Shown here piece after piece: positions 50,502-59,338 of a DNA stretch of 64,000 nt. Each line of letters opens with the position of its first letter. Position 1 is the stretch's first letter. The position numbers and the translations under genes are program-made. This DNA comes from a virus. Under the pieces are notes generated by a model. The model saw only the letters and a list, made by a program, of their open reading frames with translations, had not been told where the DNA came from and ran no database searches. The stretch lies in the IMG/VR virus record IMGVR_UViG_3300017598_001140, positions 1-64,000 of that record; one strand, written 5' to 3'.

Positions 50502-52454
50502 ATGAGCGTACCAACAACGAATAGAAACTATCCATTTCCAGACGAATGGATGAATCCTTATTACGATGATTTTTGGGACATGTTTGAGGCGATTGATCAG
50601 GACGTTCAAGACGCTTGGGATTCTATTGCTGGTAACGCCACTATGGATGCTGCGTACGATAATTTTGGCGCGCTACCGGCTCTTGTAGAAATCGACGGCG
50701 CAGAAGGCCAAGGCGATCTTGTTTTTGAAGTAGCCGACACAGCTTCTTTTGTTGTTGATTTGGAAAATGTTCTTGGCGCAGATGTCGATGGATTTTTTAT
50801 TGAAAACAACACAGATTATTTTCGCTTTTATCAAGGTGGAACTGATTTTCTAAATATCAGCGCAATGATACACGACTACGATCTGCAAGGTTCTGGCTCG
50901 TGGGGAGTTGATGTCGCAGGCGATGTTTCTGTTAGTGCAGCAACCGCAATAGAAATGGGTTGCGATGATTACATGGAGCTGTATTCCGAACAAGATGTCA
51001 CAATAGAATGGGGTGATGCGAGCACTTGGACAGGGTTGGATGCTTCTTTAATAATTCAAACAGATACGTCAGGAAACATAGAACTTGTTGCTGCTCAAGA
51101 GTTAAATTTTACATGGGACGCGGATAGCGTTTGGAGCGGCAATGGCGCGAGCTTGGAAATAGAGACAGATATTTCTGGAGATATAGAGATTGGATCTGCG
51201 GAAACGTTGTCGCTTGATTGGTCGGCAACGAGTATCTGGACCGGCAATGATGCGGGTTTAACTATTCAAACGCTCACTGGCGGCGACATCGACGTGCTTT
51301 CCATATGGGATCTTACCTTACAAGCCACTGAAGATTTGAGCTTGGCTTCGGTAAATAGCTCAACAATTATTGAATCTGGCGACTACATGGAGCTTTTGGC
51401 CGATGATTATATTACTATAGATTCTAATGCCGGGGATATAGGTTTGGGCACTAATAGCGGTGATATTACTTTTGAGGCAAGTGGCGGCGGGATAGGTTTC
51501 GCCTGGGATGGTTGGAATGATGTAATTTTTGATCTGGTTAACTGCGACGACCCAGAAGGAGAAGGGCCAGGCTTGGCTACTTGGCGTGTTCAAAACGGTG
51601 CTGATTATTTAGAACTTTCGCGTCAAAACACAGACTTGTTGAATTTGGATGCCGAATTTTATGGGATAGACATAGATGCGTCAAGTTCGTTTTATCTTGA
51701 TGCGCCAGGAATATACCTGGATGGAAGTAACGCAATACATCTTGATGCTTGGGGCACAAGTGATTCGTGGTTTCGTGTTCGTGATGCTGATTTAGAAATA
51801 AGAGTAGTGACTGGCGGAGATCTTTGGGTTTCCGCTGATGCTGGCGATGTAACTATGCTCGGACAAGAAGTGTATTTTTACGATCAATGGCTGACAGTTT
51901 CAAACAAAATCACGTTGTCTGAAAGTGGCGAAACGGCATTGGACACAACGAGTCAATCTATTGTTGGTTCAACAAATGAATTGGTTGCGACTATTGGCGC
52001 TCTTACGTTTGACGATATGTACAACAACGATTCTGGCGAGCGCATTGTGATAGTGGATGATGGCGACATGATTTTCCGTATTGCTGATACTGAAATTTTT
52101 TCGCTTCAACCCTCGCTTGGATCGGACGATGACAATATTTCAATAACAGGTGTAAGCACTACTGGTTTGTCTGTGAGAATGGAGATAGCGGATCTGGACA
52201 TTGATATGTCTTCGACATTGGAATTGGACAGCGTTGGAAATTCCTATTTAGCGGTTGATAGCGGCGACCTTGATTTTTCAACAACTACAAGCGGCGATAT
52301 GAATCTGGCTTCTGTTGGCGACGTGACATTTGTTGATCAATGGCTGGTAGGAGTTGGCGCAATTAGTTTGTCCGAAAGTGGCGGAACAAAATTAGACACA
52401 ACGAGCCAATCTATAGTTGGTGCGATAAATGAAATTTTTGGCTTGTTACCATGA
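50502..52454 (+). CDS. Repetitive tail fibre/tip protein
   Basis: A 650-residue acidic protein with AAAGGAG before its start. It begins NYPFPDEWMNPYYDDFWDMFEAIDQDVQ, then has β-helix-like repeats around DxSGNIEL/ISGDIEI and DYMELL motifs, and two copies of a SESGxTxLDTTSQSIVGxxNE module, the second at the C-terminus ending IFGLLP. This is a typical phage fibre pattern. The QueC-like gene overlaps its stop by ATGA. Confidence 0.7.
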   Translation: MSVPTTNRNYPFPDEWMNPYYDDFWDMFEAIDQDVQDAWDSIAGNATMDAAYDNFGALPALVEIDGAEGQGDLVFEVADTASFVVDLENVLGADVDGFFIENNTDYFRFYQGGTDFLNISAMIHDYDLQGSGSWGVDVAGDVSVSAATAIEMGCDDYMELYSEQDVTIEWGDASTWTGLDASLIIQTDTSGNIELVAAQELNFTWDADSVWSGNGASLEIETDISGDIEIGSAETLSLDWSATSIWTGNDAGLTIQTLTGGDIDVLSIWDLTLQATEDLSLASVNSSTIIESGDYMELLADDYITIDSNAGDIGLGTNSGDITFEASGGGIGFAWDGWNDVIFDLVNCDDPEGEGPGLATWRVQNGADYLELSRQNTDLLNLDAEFYGIDIDASSSFYLDAPGIYLDGSNAIHLDAWGTSDSWFRVRDADLEIRVVTGGDLWVSADAGDVTMLGQEVYFYDQWLTVSNKITLSESGETALDTTSQSIVGSTNELVATIGALTFDDMYNNDSGERIVIVDDGDMIFRIADTEIFSLQPSLGSDDDNISITGVSTTGLSVRMEIADLDIDMSSTLELDSVGNSYLAVDSGDLDFSTTTSGDMNLASVGDVTFVDQWLVGVGAISLSESGGTKLDTTSQSIVGAINEIFGLLP

Positions 52455-53092
52455 TTGAAAAAAATTCAAAGGCAACTGTCCTTGTAATGCTTTCCGGTGG
52501 ATTGGATTCTACCGCAATGCTCTACAGGATGCTGTCTGAAACTCACAAGCATGAACGCTTGCATGTGTTGTTTCTCGAATTGGCTGGATGGGAAAGCGGT
52601 ACGAAAGGTGTGGCAGAGCGCCAAGCGGTTCAGAACATATTGAGTTATTTGCAACGCGATTTCAAATTCGACAAGAGTATAGATTTTCATTTTTATAATT
52701 CTTTTGCTTTAGATCAAATGCTTTATTACACGGCGGCAGCTCTTACTGCTAAGTCAATGAAGAATGTTCATAGCGTTGCAATTGGAAGAACCAAAGAGGA
52801 TGTGGGTTTTTTCAATAAAACTATTGAGAGAAGAAGTGTAATAGAAACCGCCGAAAATATATTTCACAATATTGTAAAAGGCAGCTCTGTTATGTCGTTT
52901 ACAAAAGGAAAAAAAGATCGAAATATTGAATTGATTTTTCCGGTTGAAGATTTCACAAAAAAAGAATTATTTTATTTATTGCCGCCGCCGTTGAAAAATT
53001 CTTTTTGTTCTTGTAGAAAACCGGACATTAATTTTCAACCGTGCGGCAAATGTAGTAAATGCAAAAGTATTGAAAAGCTAAAAAATAAATAG
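52451..53092 (+). CDS. queC: QueC-like 7-cyano-7-deazaguanine synthase family protein
   Basis: A 213-residue protein with the PP-loop SGGLDS (residues 15-20) and a C-terminal zinc-type cysteine set, FCSCRKPDINFQPCGKCSKC (C188, C198, C201, C204), as in QueC. QueC makes preQ0 from carboxy-deazaguanine using ATP and ammonia. In phages, preQ0 pathways serve 7-deazaguanine DNA modification. No DpdA-like transglycosylase or QueD/QueE partners are visible in this window. Its place inside the fibre region and ATGA overlap with a fibre gene are unusual. A divergent ExsB-type function cannot be excluded. Confidence 0.7.
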   Translation: MIEKNSKATVLVMLSGGLDSTAMLYRMLSETHKHERLHVLFLELAGWESGTKGVAERQAVQNILSYLQRDFKFDKSIDFHFYNSFALDQMLYYTAAALTAKSMKNVHSVAIGRTKEDVGFFNKTIERRSVIETAENIFHNIVKGSSVMSFTKGKKDRNIELIFPVEDFTKKELFYLLPPPLKNSFCSCRKPDINFQPCGKCSKCKSIEKLKNK

Positions 53093-53112
53093 CAAAAAAA
53101 AGGAGAAAGCTA

Positions 53113-53442
53113 ATGGCTACCGAAAAAACAGAAGAAAAGAAATCGCCTGAAGAAAGACGAGCCACAAGAGAAGAAAAAAAAGAAGCAAAAGTTAGAGCGC
53201 GTTTGCCAGAGGAATTGGTGGATAAAGACGTTGCGGCTTTAAAGGTCCAATTAAAAAAAGAGATTGGTGAATTTGAAGCTCTGAAAGAACAAATGGTGGA
53301 AAAGAAATCGAGAAGCAACGCGATAAGAGAGGCATTGGCGGTTATCGACGAACCGTGCGATCATGAGAACGTCACCAAACAAGGAAAGAAGCGCTACAAG
53401 TGCGATGATTGCGGAGAAGTAATGAAATTTTTTGGCGGCTGA
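53113..53442 (+). CDS. Coiled-coil protein with C-terminal zinc ribbon
   Basis: A 109-residue protein after AAAAGGAGAAAGC. The first 70 residues are lysine/glutamate-rich helices (EEKKEAKVRARLPEELV, KKEIGEFEALKEQMVEKKSR). The C-terminus has CDHENVTKQGKKRYKCDDCGEVMKFFGG, a ribbon with C82, H84 and a CxxC pair. Function unknown. It might be a regulator or an assembly factor. Confidence 0.6.
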   Translation: MATEKTEEKKSPEERRATREEKKEAKVRARLPEELVDKDVAALKVQLKKEIGEFEALKEQMVEKKSRSNAIREALAVIDEPCDHENVTKQGKKRYKCDDCGEVMKFFGG

Positions 53443-53503
53443 AAATTTCAATCGAGCATCAACCAAGGCGAAAGTTATTTGGCAAATGCAAGGAGAAAAA
53501 AAG

Positions 53504-54049
53504 ATGGAATTTGGAGTAACAAAAAACGGAATCAAAGAGATGCAAAAGGCCATTGCTTATATGAGCGCGTCGGGTAAGCCGGGGGTGGCTCGGCCTGTTG
53601 TTTCTCGAAGTTTTGCGAGAACGGTTTCCGAGAACGAAGACGCCATTGCGCCGAAAATAAAATCGATCAAGGCGGAGGAAGAAACGGAGACAAAATTTCT
53701 CGAATACAAGGACGAAATTAGCGAGCTGTCTTTGTCTCTGGCGGACGACGTGAACGGAAAGCGACCGCGCCCCGGAACCAAGCTCACGATCTCGAAAGAA
53801 AACCAAGCTGTTTTCGATCAGGGTATTTCGGAGCTAGGTGAAAAATACAAAAAGGCGATTGAAGCGCATAATGAGTGGATGCAAGAAGAAGTTTCTGTCA
53901 AATTGATGACGGTTGATTTCGATGACGTTCCGCAGCAAATTGAACCTTGGGTTTACAAGGCGTTGAAGGTCTTTTTTGTTTACGAAAAATCCAAGTCGAC
54001 AAAGCAGAAAACAAAAACGAAAAAAAAGAAAAAGAGAAGAGATAAATAA
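53504..54049 (+). CDS. Hypothetical protein in tail-tip region
   Basis: ATG 53504, 8 bases after AGGAG (53491-53495), gives 181 residues; the TTG at 53432 lacks a site. A DEISELSLSLADDVNGKRPRPGTKLTISKENQ segment and a strongly basic C-terminus (KSKSTKQKTKTKKKKKRRDK) stand out. No family recognised. It overlaps the tail protein I gene (TAATG). Confidence 0.6.
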   Translation: MEFGVTKNGIKEMQKAIAYMSASGKPGVARPVVSRSFARTVSENEDAIAPKIKSIKAEEETETKFLEYKDEISELSLSLADDVNGKRPRPGTKLTISKENQAVFDQGISELGEKYKKAIEAHNEWMQEEVSVKLMTVDFDDVPQQIEPWVYKALKVFFVYEKSKSTKQKTKTKKKKKRRDK

Positions 54050-55380
54050 TGGCGACAGGTTTTGGACAATACCCGTTTGGGCATATGCCGTTTGGTCATC
54101 CTTTTAGTGCTTCCAACATCATTGATCTAGCGTACAACCCGCTTGCCAGCCCGTCTACCGGCCAAATGATTGGTTACATCGAGACGGAAGCGGTGGACGA
54201 AACTTTTGGTCTTGAGATATATAAATTTATAATAAAAGAGATCAGAAACAAAGATGTTGAAAAAGGCTTGTTTCTGAAACGGTATTTGGAAGGCCCGCAA
54301 CAGGTTTGGAATTCGATTCAATTGAAGGCATTGGATTTGAAAACGTTGTGGGATGCGACAGCTATCCATGAAGATTGGTTGCCTTTTTTAAAGCCGATTG
54401 TAGGGTGGACCGCAAACCTAGACCACATAACCGATCAACTCGACACAGACCATCTCAGGAGGCTTGTGGCTTCGTCTGTGGCTCTTTGGAAAGCAAGGGG
54501 GAATGAAGACTCCACAATGGACCTGCTAACCCTTGCAACGGGCGTCAGGATGCGAATCTGGAATTGGTTTGATTTCAGGTGGCTTTCGGATGAAACGGTT
54601 TTAGGTGAAGAGCACGAAGGTTTTGACTCTTGGGTGATAGCATTGCCAGAGGGTGACGAAAAAGAAGAGTATTGGTCAAATCTCAGGATAGTTGACGACG
54701 GCGAATTGAACAGGAAATTGATTAGAGATATTGTGAGGTTGATGCGCGGTGTTAGCGAGCGGTATCAAATAACATACCTCGCTTTTCTGGACATGTTTGA
54801 AGTAGACGGCGACGACTCGCAATGGTACGACACGTATCAGGCCGCCACAACAGGGGCTCCGCTGTCCGTAAGCGATGGCGAAGCTTCATTGGTTGATGAC
54901 TCTGTGGCTGAAGCCGCAATAGTAAAAAGCGATGAAGCGCAAGGGTGGGACAATTACGTTTGTTATTGGAAGGTAAAAGTGAGCCAAGTCGGCGGTTCTG
55001 CTGGCGTTGCTTCTTTGCGGTTTTATTCCGATGATTTTGACAATGGATTTATTGTTGCATTGGATGTCCCGAACAATCGTTTTCGGTTGGGCGTTATTAC
55101 AGCGGGCACGCCAGTTTACACTTGGAACGCTTCAATCATTCCGGGTTTTGTTGCAGATCTATATTACGGTGTCAGAGTCGTTGCGACTACGATTCCGGCA
55201 ACTGGTCAGGTCAATATTATTTTGTATGTCGATAATGTCGAATTGATAAACGTCGATACAACGCCAGCGTTCAAGGGCGCTGTAGGATTTGGCCACGAAA
55301 TAGATCAAACGATAACAATAGGCGAGATCGAAGTAATGAGGTTGCCTGTTGCTGAAGATTTAATTGAAATAAACACCTAG
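54049..55380 (+). CDS. Tail protein I-like with C-terminal jelly-roll domain
   Basis: A 443-residue protein. Residues 45-240 have the P2 gpI pattern: IEIYKFII-type region, ALDLKTLWDATAIHEDWLPFLKPIVGWT, LRRLVASSVALWKARGNEDSTMDLLTLATGVRMRIWNW, linking baseplate and fibres. From about residue 265 (SQWYDTYQAATTGAPLSVSDGEASLVDDS to IGEIEVMRLP) it has a concanavalin/LamG-like β-sandwich, possibly for carbohydrate binding. The added domain is unusual for gpI. Confidence 0.75.
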   Translation: MATGFGQYPFGHMPFGHPFSASNIIDLAYNPLASPSTGQMIGYIETEAVDETFGLEIYKFIIKEIRNKDVEKGLFLKRYLEGPQQVWNSIQLKALDLKTLWDATAIHEDWLPFLKPIVGWTANLDHITDQLDTDHLRRLVASSVALWKARGNEDSTMDLLTLATGVRMRIWNWFDFRWLSDETVLGEEHEGFDSWVIALPEGDEKEEYWSNLRIVDDGELNRKLIRDIVRLMRGVSERYQITYLAFLDMFEVDGDDSQWYDTYQAATTGAPLSVSDGEASLVDDSVAEAAIVKSDEAQGWDNYVCYWKVKVSQVGGSAGVASLRFYSDDFDNGFIVALDVPNNRFRLGVITAGTPVYTWNASIIPGFVADLYYGVRVVATTIPATGQVNIILYVDNVELINVDTTPAFKGAVGFGHEIDQTITIGEIEVMRLPVAEDLIEINT

Positions 55381-55402
55381 CAAGTTTCATAGGAGAAAAA
55401 AA

Positions 55403-57652
55403 ATGGGAACCGGATTAACCAAATTAAATTTTTCAACAAGGCGCTTGCTTGGTAGGGAAGATTTTGAAACTCGTTTTTTTGGATATTTAAAAGAAATAAA
55501 CAAGAGAACAAATCAGGCGTTTGCCGTTGGCGATTTAGTGTTGAACGGTACATTGACGTTTGATGGCGATGGAAACGATAAATTTAAAATAGAAAAAAGC
55601 GTTGCGACCGCAAAGTGTGTTGATTCCAACGGAGAAACAATCGATCCGATTTTGAGCCCCGCTGCTGCGTATGTAGAGGGTGTTGATTTTCCAAATGCAA
55701 ACACTATTCCGTATTATGTTGGAATACAGCATGCAGATTTACCAAGTGCATTGACGATCAACCCTAGAACTGGCGAGCCAGAGTGGACAGAGCAAACGGA
55801 CACTATTGGCGTAACAGACGAGCCCGATTCTGTTGTGGATAACGGCAATGGCACTTTGACTGCGAACCTAGATGCCATCTGTGGTGGATTGGATTGCAGC
55901 GGAAGAACGGCGGTAATTTTCCAAAACGATTTAGCTAGTGGCGCTTTGAATCTTTCAATTGCATTGGAGACGCTGATTGTTTCGTGGAGTGGAAGTGCAA
56001 ACACAATAACAACCGCAGGAGCGCTCGGTCAGCCGGTTATCTCTACAACAGCAGCCGATTATACAATTATTTTGTTGGGGCCGATTGTAAGAGGAACTAC
56101 CACGATCAAAACGCAAGACGGCGTTGTGTATGTCGGCAAGATAACAGGCAATGGCCCCGCAGCAACCCCTATTGCATTCGACTACACAGATCAACAAAAC
56201 GCGAACAGTCTTGCGACTATTTTTTCAACTGGATTTAGCACGGATTTGTTTCCCGACACTGACAACATTTACGACATAGGCCAGCCAGGTTTGCGTTGGC
56301 GCAATATGTATATTGCAAATCTAAATTTAGGTGGTGATTTGCTACCAGCGTTGCACGACACATATCACATTGGCGCAAACGCTACTCGCTGGAAGGATGT
56401 ATTTATATCTGGAACATTGGATTTGGTTGGCAACGTAAAAGGTCATTTTTACCCAGTGAGTGACGCCACATATGACCTTGGTATCACAGGGACGAACCGA
56501 TGGAGAAGTATTTATGCGTATGGAGATTGTTTTTTGGGCGATTTGTATCCTACAGCTCATGGTAGTCGCGATTTAGGGTCAACCGGATTTAGATGGAGAA
56601 GTTTGTATTTGACAGGTGGAATAGCTAGTGGGGGCAGTTTGAATTGTGTTGGAGTTGAAGCTGCATACGCGACCATTGAAGGAGCGATTACTTCGACATT
56701 AGGAAACATATCAGCTAGCAGTGGTGACGTGTCGGCGTCGGGCAAATTGGCTGCGCCGAAAACATGGTTTGGTGGTTCTACCGATTTAATGATTGGAATA
56801 AACACGACAAATAATGATTACATTGGAGTTGATAACAGCGTCTTGCGATTGAACTTGTGTCGTGCGGCGGATTACAATGACGATTTTGAATCGTGGGTCG
56901 ATCACACTTCGGACGATCCGGAATTAGTTTTTTGGGCCGCCAACCCTGCGGCAGATGAATATATGTCGATTAGACAGACTGGTTCTAATTATGGCGAGAT
57001 CGTATCAAGGAGCGGGCCGGTAAGGTTTGCCCGAACAAATACAACCGGAACAAAAAGGCCGTCTTATTGGAGAGAACAAACAACAACGGCCAAGCAATTT
57101 TTGCAAAATCGTTGGACCGGCGGAGGCGCTTACGACGTAGAAGATGTCTATCCGTTAATTTACGCAAGGGGAGGAGACTCTGGCGTTGGCTGGGGGTGGG
57201 GTGCTCTTATAGATCAAGAAGAAAAGCATCTTACAGGGATGATGCATCTTGACGAAGAGTTTAATGATTACAGCGGCGAAGGAGGACTGTGGGTTGAAAT
57301 TCTTTTTGAGCCGCATGTGTACTCTTTAACCACAGATGACATGCGCCCTTATGTTTCAATTTCAGAAGGGCTTCAAGCAAACAATGACGAGGAGTTTACA
57401 TACGACCTTGCAACCAGCGCAGGCACTATCGAAGTCGGAACCAGCGGCCACAAAGTAATGTCGGTTGAAATAGACATATCGTATTTGAGCACAGTTTTTT
57501 CAGGGGACGACTGGTTCAGGTGGGAGGTCTATTTCGACAACTTAGGTGACAGCGGTTATGTCGATGAAGTAATTGTTTACGCCGTAATAGTAAAATACAG
57601 AACTTATCATCCAGCGCGTATTTTGCCGGTTTCTGTTGTCAATCAACTCTGA
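55403..57652 (+). CDS. Tail fibre protein with YDIG-RWR repeats
   Basis: A 749-residue protein after AGGAGAAAA. The N-terminal part (GTGLTKLNFSTRRLLGREDFETRFFGYLKEINKR) may attach to the baseplate. Several shaft repeats have the form LxPxxDxxYDIGxxGxRWRxxY (LFPDTDNIYDIGQPGLRWRNMY, LYPTAHGSRDLGSTGFRWRSLY), common in fibre shafts. The C-terminal 200 residues are a non-repetitive probable receptor-binding tip. It ends before a lysis-type cassette. Confidence 0.75.
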   Translation: MGTGLTKLNFSTRRLLGREDFETRFFGYLKEINKRTNQAFAVGDLVLNGTLTFDGDGNDKFKIEKSVATAKCVDSNGETIDPILSPAAAYVEGVDFPNANTIPYYVGIQHADLPSALTINPRTGEPEWTEQTDTIGVTDEPDSVVDNGNGTLTANLDAICGGLDCSGRTAVIFQNDLASGALNLSIALETLIVSWSGSANTITTAGALGQPVISTTAADYTIILLGPIVRGTTTIKTQDGVVYVGKITGNGPAATPIAFDYTDQQNANSLATIFSTGFSTDLFPDTDNIYDIGQPGLRWRNMYIANLNLGGDLLPALHDTYHIGANATRWKDVFISGTLDLVGNVKGHFYPVSDATYDLGITGTNRWRSIYAYGDCFLGDLYPTAHGSRDLGSTGFRWRSLYLTGGIASGGSLNCVGVEAAYATIEGAITSTLGNISASSGDVSASGKLAAPKTWFGGSTDLMIGINTTNNDYIGVDNSVLRLNLCRAADYNDDFESWVDHTSDDPELVFWAANPAADEYMSIRQTGSNYGEIVSRSGPVRFARTNTTGTKRPSYWREQTTTAKQFLQNRWTGGGAYDVEDVYPLIYARGGDSGVGWGWGALIDQEEKHLTGMMHLDEEFNDYSGEGGLWVEILFEPHVYSLTTDDMRPYVSISEGLQANNDEEFTYDLATSAGTIEVGTSGHKVMSVEIDISYLSTVFSGDDWFRWEVYFDNLGDSGYVDEVIVYAVIVKYRTYHPARILPVSVVNQL

Positions 57653-57669
57653 TTTTTGATTTAAAAACA

Positions 57670-57678
57670 AACACGGTT
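57670..57678 (+). repeat. AACACGGTT leader element, copy 3
   Basis: Third copy of AACACGGTT, 34 bases before ATG 57713. Confidence 0.45.
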
Positions 57679-57712
57679 TATTGCAAAAGCAAACAACCAA
57701 AGGAGAAAGAAA

Positions 57713-58090
57713 ATGTCCGACACGGAAAAAAGCGTTTCAACAGAAAAAAAAGAGCAGCTTCAGTTGCAGCCGCCTCGCCCCGGTTTCAAGGTGATGACCG
57801 ATCAAGATATAAACGAATACATGACAGGGTTAGGGCGCAGCGACGGCGGAAAATTCGAAGGCTCAGAGGCGACGGCTGAAGCAGAGCTTCGACTTGTAGC
57901 TGAAAAAAGAAATCAAATTTTTCAACAGATTCAAAATGTCGAAGTTCAATTGGAAAATATGAAAAAAGAAGCGGAGAGAGTTACTGGCGAAATGGATGCT
58001 TTCGGATTGATTTTACAACGCGCTGAAGACGAAAGGCGCTTCAATCGAATACAAGAAATAAAAATTACTAAAATAAAAAAAGAAGAATGA
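57713..58090 (+). CDS. Coiled-coil protein
   Basis: A 125-residue protein after AAAGGAGAAAG. The C-terminal two thirds (AEAELRLVAEKRNQIFQQIQNVEVQLENMKKEAERVTGEMDAF) form a long coiled coil. It starts the block of lysis-type genes. No family recognised. Confidence 0.6.
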   Translation: MSDTEKSVSTEKKEQLQLQPPRPGFKVMTDQDINEYMTGLGRSDGGKFEGSEATAEAELRLVAEKRNQIFQQIQNVEVQLENMKKEAERVTGEMDAFGLILQRAEDERRFNRIQEIKITKIKKEE

Positions 58091-58103
58091 TGGAGGGAAC
58101 AAG

Positions 58104-58487
58104 ATGGCGAAATTTCCAATCAAAGAAATTGAAATGAATGATAGAGCAAACATGGTCAAAATTTTCGAGAAGCATTTTTTGAAGTCAAAAAAGTTTCTTG
58201 CTTTTTTGCTGTTGCTGGCCTTGCTCAGTGCGTTTGTGATTTGTTTTTTGAAATGGCGTTTTGATTTCGGCTGGCCTGCGGCGTCTGTGATGATTGCGAT
58301 CATCTTTACAATGGGTTTTGTCACTCTGGCCTTCAACGGCAAGCAAGCCGCATTGGATCAATACACAAGGGGAATCGCGCTTACCGGAAAGATGCCCGGA
58401 GCCGTAGTAAAAGGTGTTCAGCAAGCAATTCAACCGCCGCCGAAAGACGCCAAACCATACAGCGATGAAGAAAGCGACGAATTGTGA
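58104..58487 (+). CDS. Candidate holin or two-TM membrane protein
   Basis: A 127-residue protein with GGAGGGAAC upstream. It has two hydrophobic helices, about residues 31-50 (FLAFLLLLALLSAFVICFLK) and 59-78 (SVMIAIIFTMGFVTLAFNG), with charged ends. The layout fits class II holins, and the next two genes look like spanins. Identification as holin is inference. Confidence 0.5.
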   Translation: MAKFPIKEIEMNDRANMVKIFEKHFLKSKKFLAFLLLLALLSAFVICFLKWRFDFGWPAASVMIAIIFTMGFVTLAFNGKQAALDQYTRGIALTGKMPGAVVKGVQQAIQPPPKDAKPYSDEESDEL

Positions 58488-58936
58488 TGAAGCCCGTTTC
58501 AAAAGTTTGGAATTGGTGGAAGAAGAAACCGGCTTTTTTAAAGTGGGTTCTTTTTCTTTTCATGGTCGTCGCGGTTGTTGGTTCTGTCGTGGTCGCATTT
58601 TGCCAAACGGCTTACAGAAAAGGAGCGTTCGGAGTTGACCCAGTTAAAACCGCAAAAGAAGAAGCGGAGAAATTTTTTGCTAGTGAATTCCAAGACGCAA
58701 AGGACGAAGACGAAAAACTTCTCGAAAAAATAGATGAAGAAAAAGATGTCAGAAAAGACTTGGATGAAAAGAGGGCGGTCGATGTTAAAGAAGCAGAAAG
58801 CAAACGCGATAAAATTAAAAACGCTGGTTCTTTTGATGACATTACTTCTGCCATTCATGGCGCTCAGTCAGACCCAGATGAAGACACTCGAAAAACCTCC
58901 GTCCCTCCGAAAGCCTCCGGTCGGCCAAAAGGTTGA
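58487..58936 (+). CDS. i-spanin-like (Rz-type) protein
   Basis: ATG 58487 in a TGATG overlap (GTG 58484 also possible), 149 residues. One N-terminal membrane helix near residues 17-38 (LKWVLFLFMVVAVVGSVVVAFC) is followed by a periplasmic coiled coil (KTAKEEAEKFFASEFQDAKDEDEKLLEKIDEEKDVRKDLDEKRAVDVKEAESKRDKI). This is the Rz layout. Its 3' end is overlapped out of frame by the next gene. Confidence 0.5.
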   Translation: MKPVSKVWNWWKKKPAFLKWVLFLFMVVAVVGSVVVAFCQTAYRKGAFGVDPVKTAKEEAEKFFASEFQDAKDEDEKLLEKIDEEKDVRKDLDEKRAVDVKEAESKRDKIKNAGSFDDITSAIHGAQSDPDEDTRKTSVPPKASGRPKG

Positions 58937-59300
58937 AAAAAGCAACCAAGAATATTGGTGCTATTCGTTCGGAGAATATCAGGAACTTGGCTTGGTATTG
59001 GTCGACTACGAAGACCTTTGGAAATACGCGCTTTTCATCGAAGAAAAAAACGCATCGTTGAAGAGAGATTTCGTGTCACAGCAGCAACGCGCTCAGAATT
59101 GGAGAGACGCCGCCGAGACGCAAAAAAAGCGCGGTGATTTTCTTGGAAAGATGTGGGACGAAGAGCACAAGTTTCGTTTGCAGCTCGAAGCGAAAAATAA
59201 GTGGCATTGGGTTCCGTGGGCGCTTGTAGTGGTCGAATCTGTAGTGTTTGCGGGCATAGGTGCCTACGCTTTTGCTACCGCTCCAGACCCGTCAAAATAA
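58782..59300 (+). CDS. Spanin-partner-like protein, nested start
   Basis: ATG 58782 is chosen because GAGGG (58771-58775) is 6 bases upstream; a longer frame starts at 58734. The 172-residue protein has a signal-type hydrophobic helix (residues 13-29, TLVLLMTLLLPFMALS) without lipobox cysteine, a middle coiled coil (LKRDFVSQQQRAQNWRDAAETQKKRGDF), and a C-terminal transmembrane helix (WVPWALVVVESVVFAGIGAYAFA). Its first 52 codons lie within the upstream gene, like nested Rz/Rz1 pairs, but the topology differs from a lipoprotein o-spanin. Confidence 0.5.
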   Translation: MLKKQKANAIKLKTLVLLMTLLLPFMALSQTQMKTLEKPPSLRKPPVGQKVEKSNQEYWCYSFGEYQELGLVLVDYEDLWKYALFIEEKNASLKRDFVSQQQRAQNWRDAAETQKKRGDFLGKMWDEEHKFRLQLEAKNKWHWVPWALVVVESVVFAGIGAYAFATAPDPSK

Positions 59301-59338
59301 AAATCACCTTCAGAATAGTTTTTCCAGTATTATAAAGC

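Noticed and set aside
59305-59336. TATTAT/TATAAA before the SF2 helicase as promoter
   Set aside because: No acceptable -35 at 16-18 bases; kept only as a comment on a possible leaderless start.
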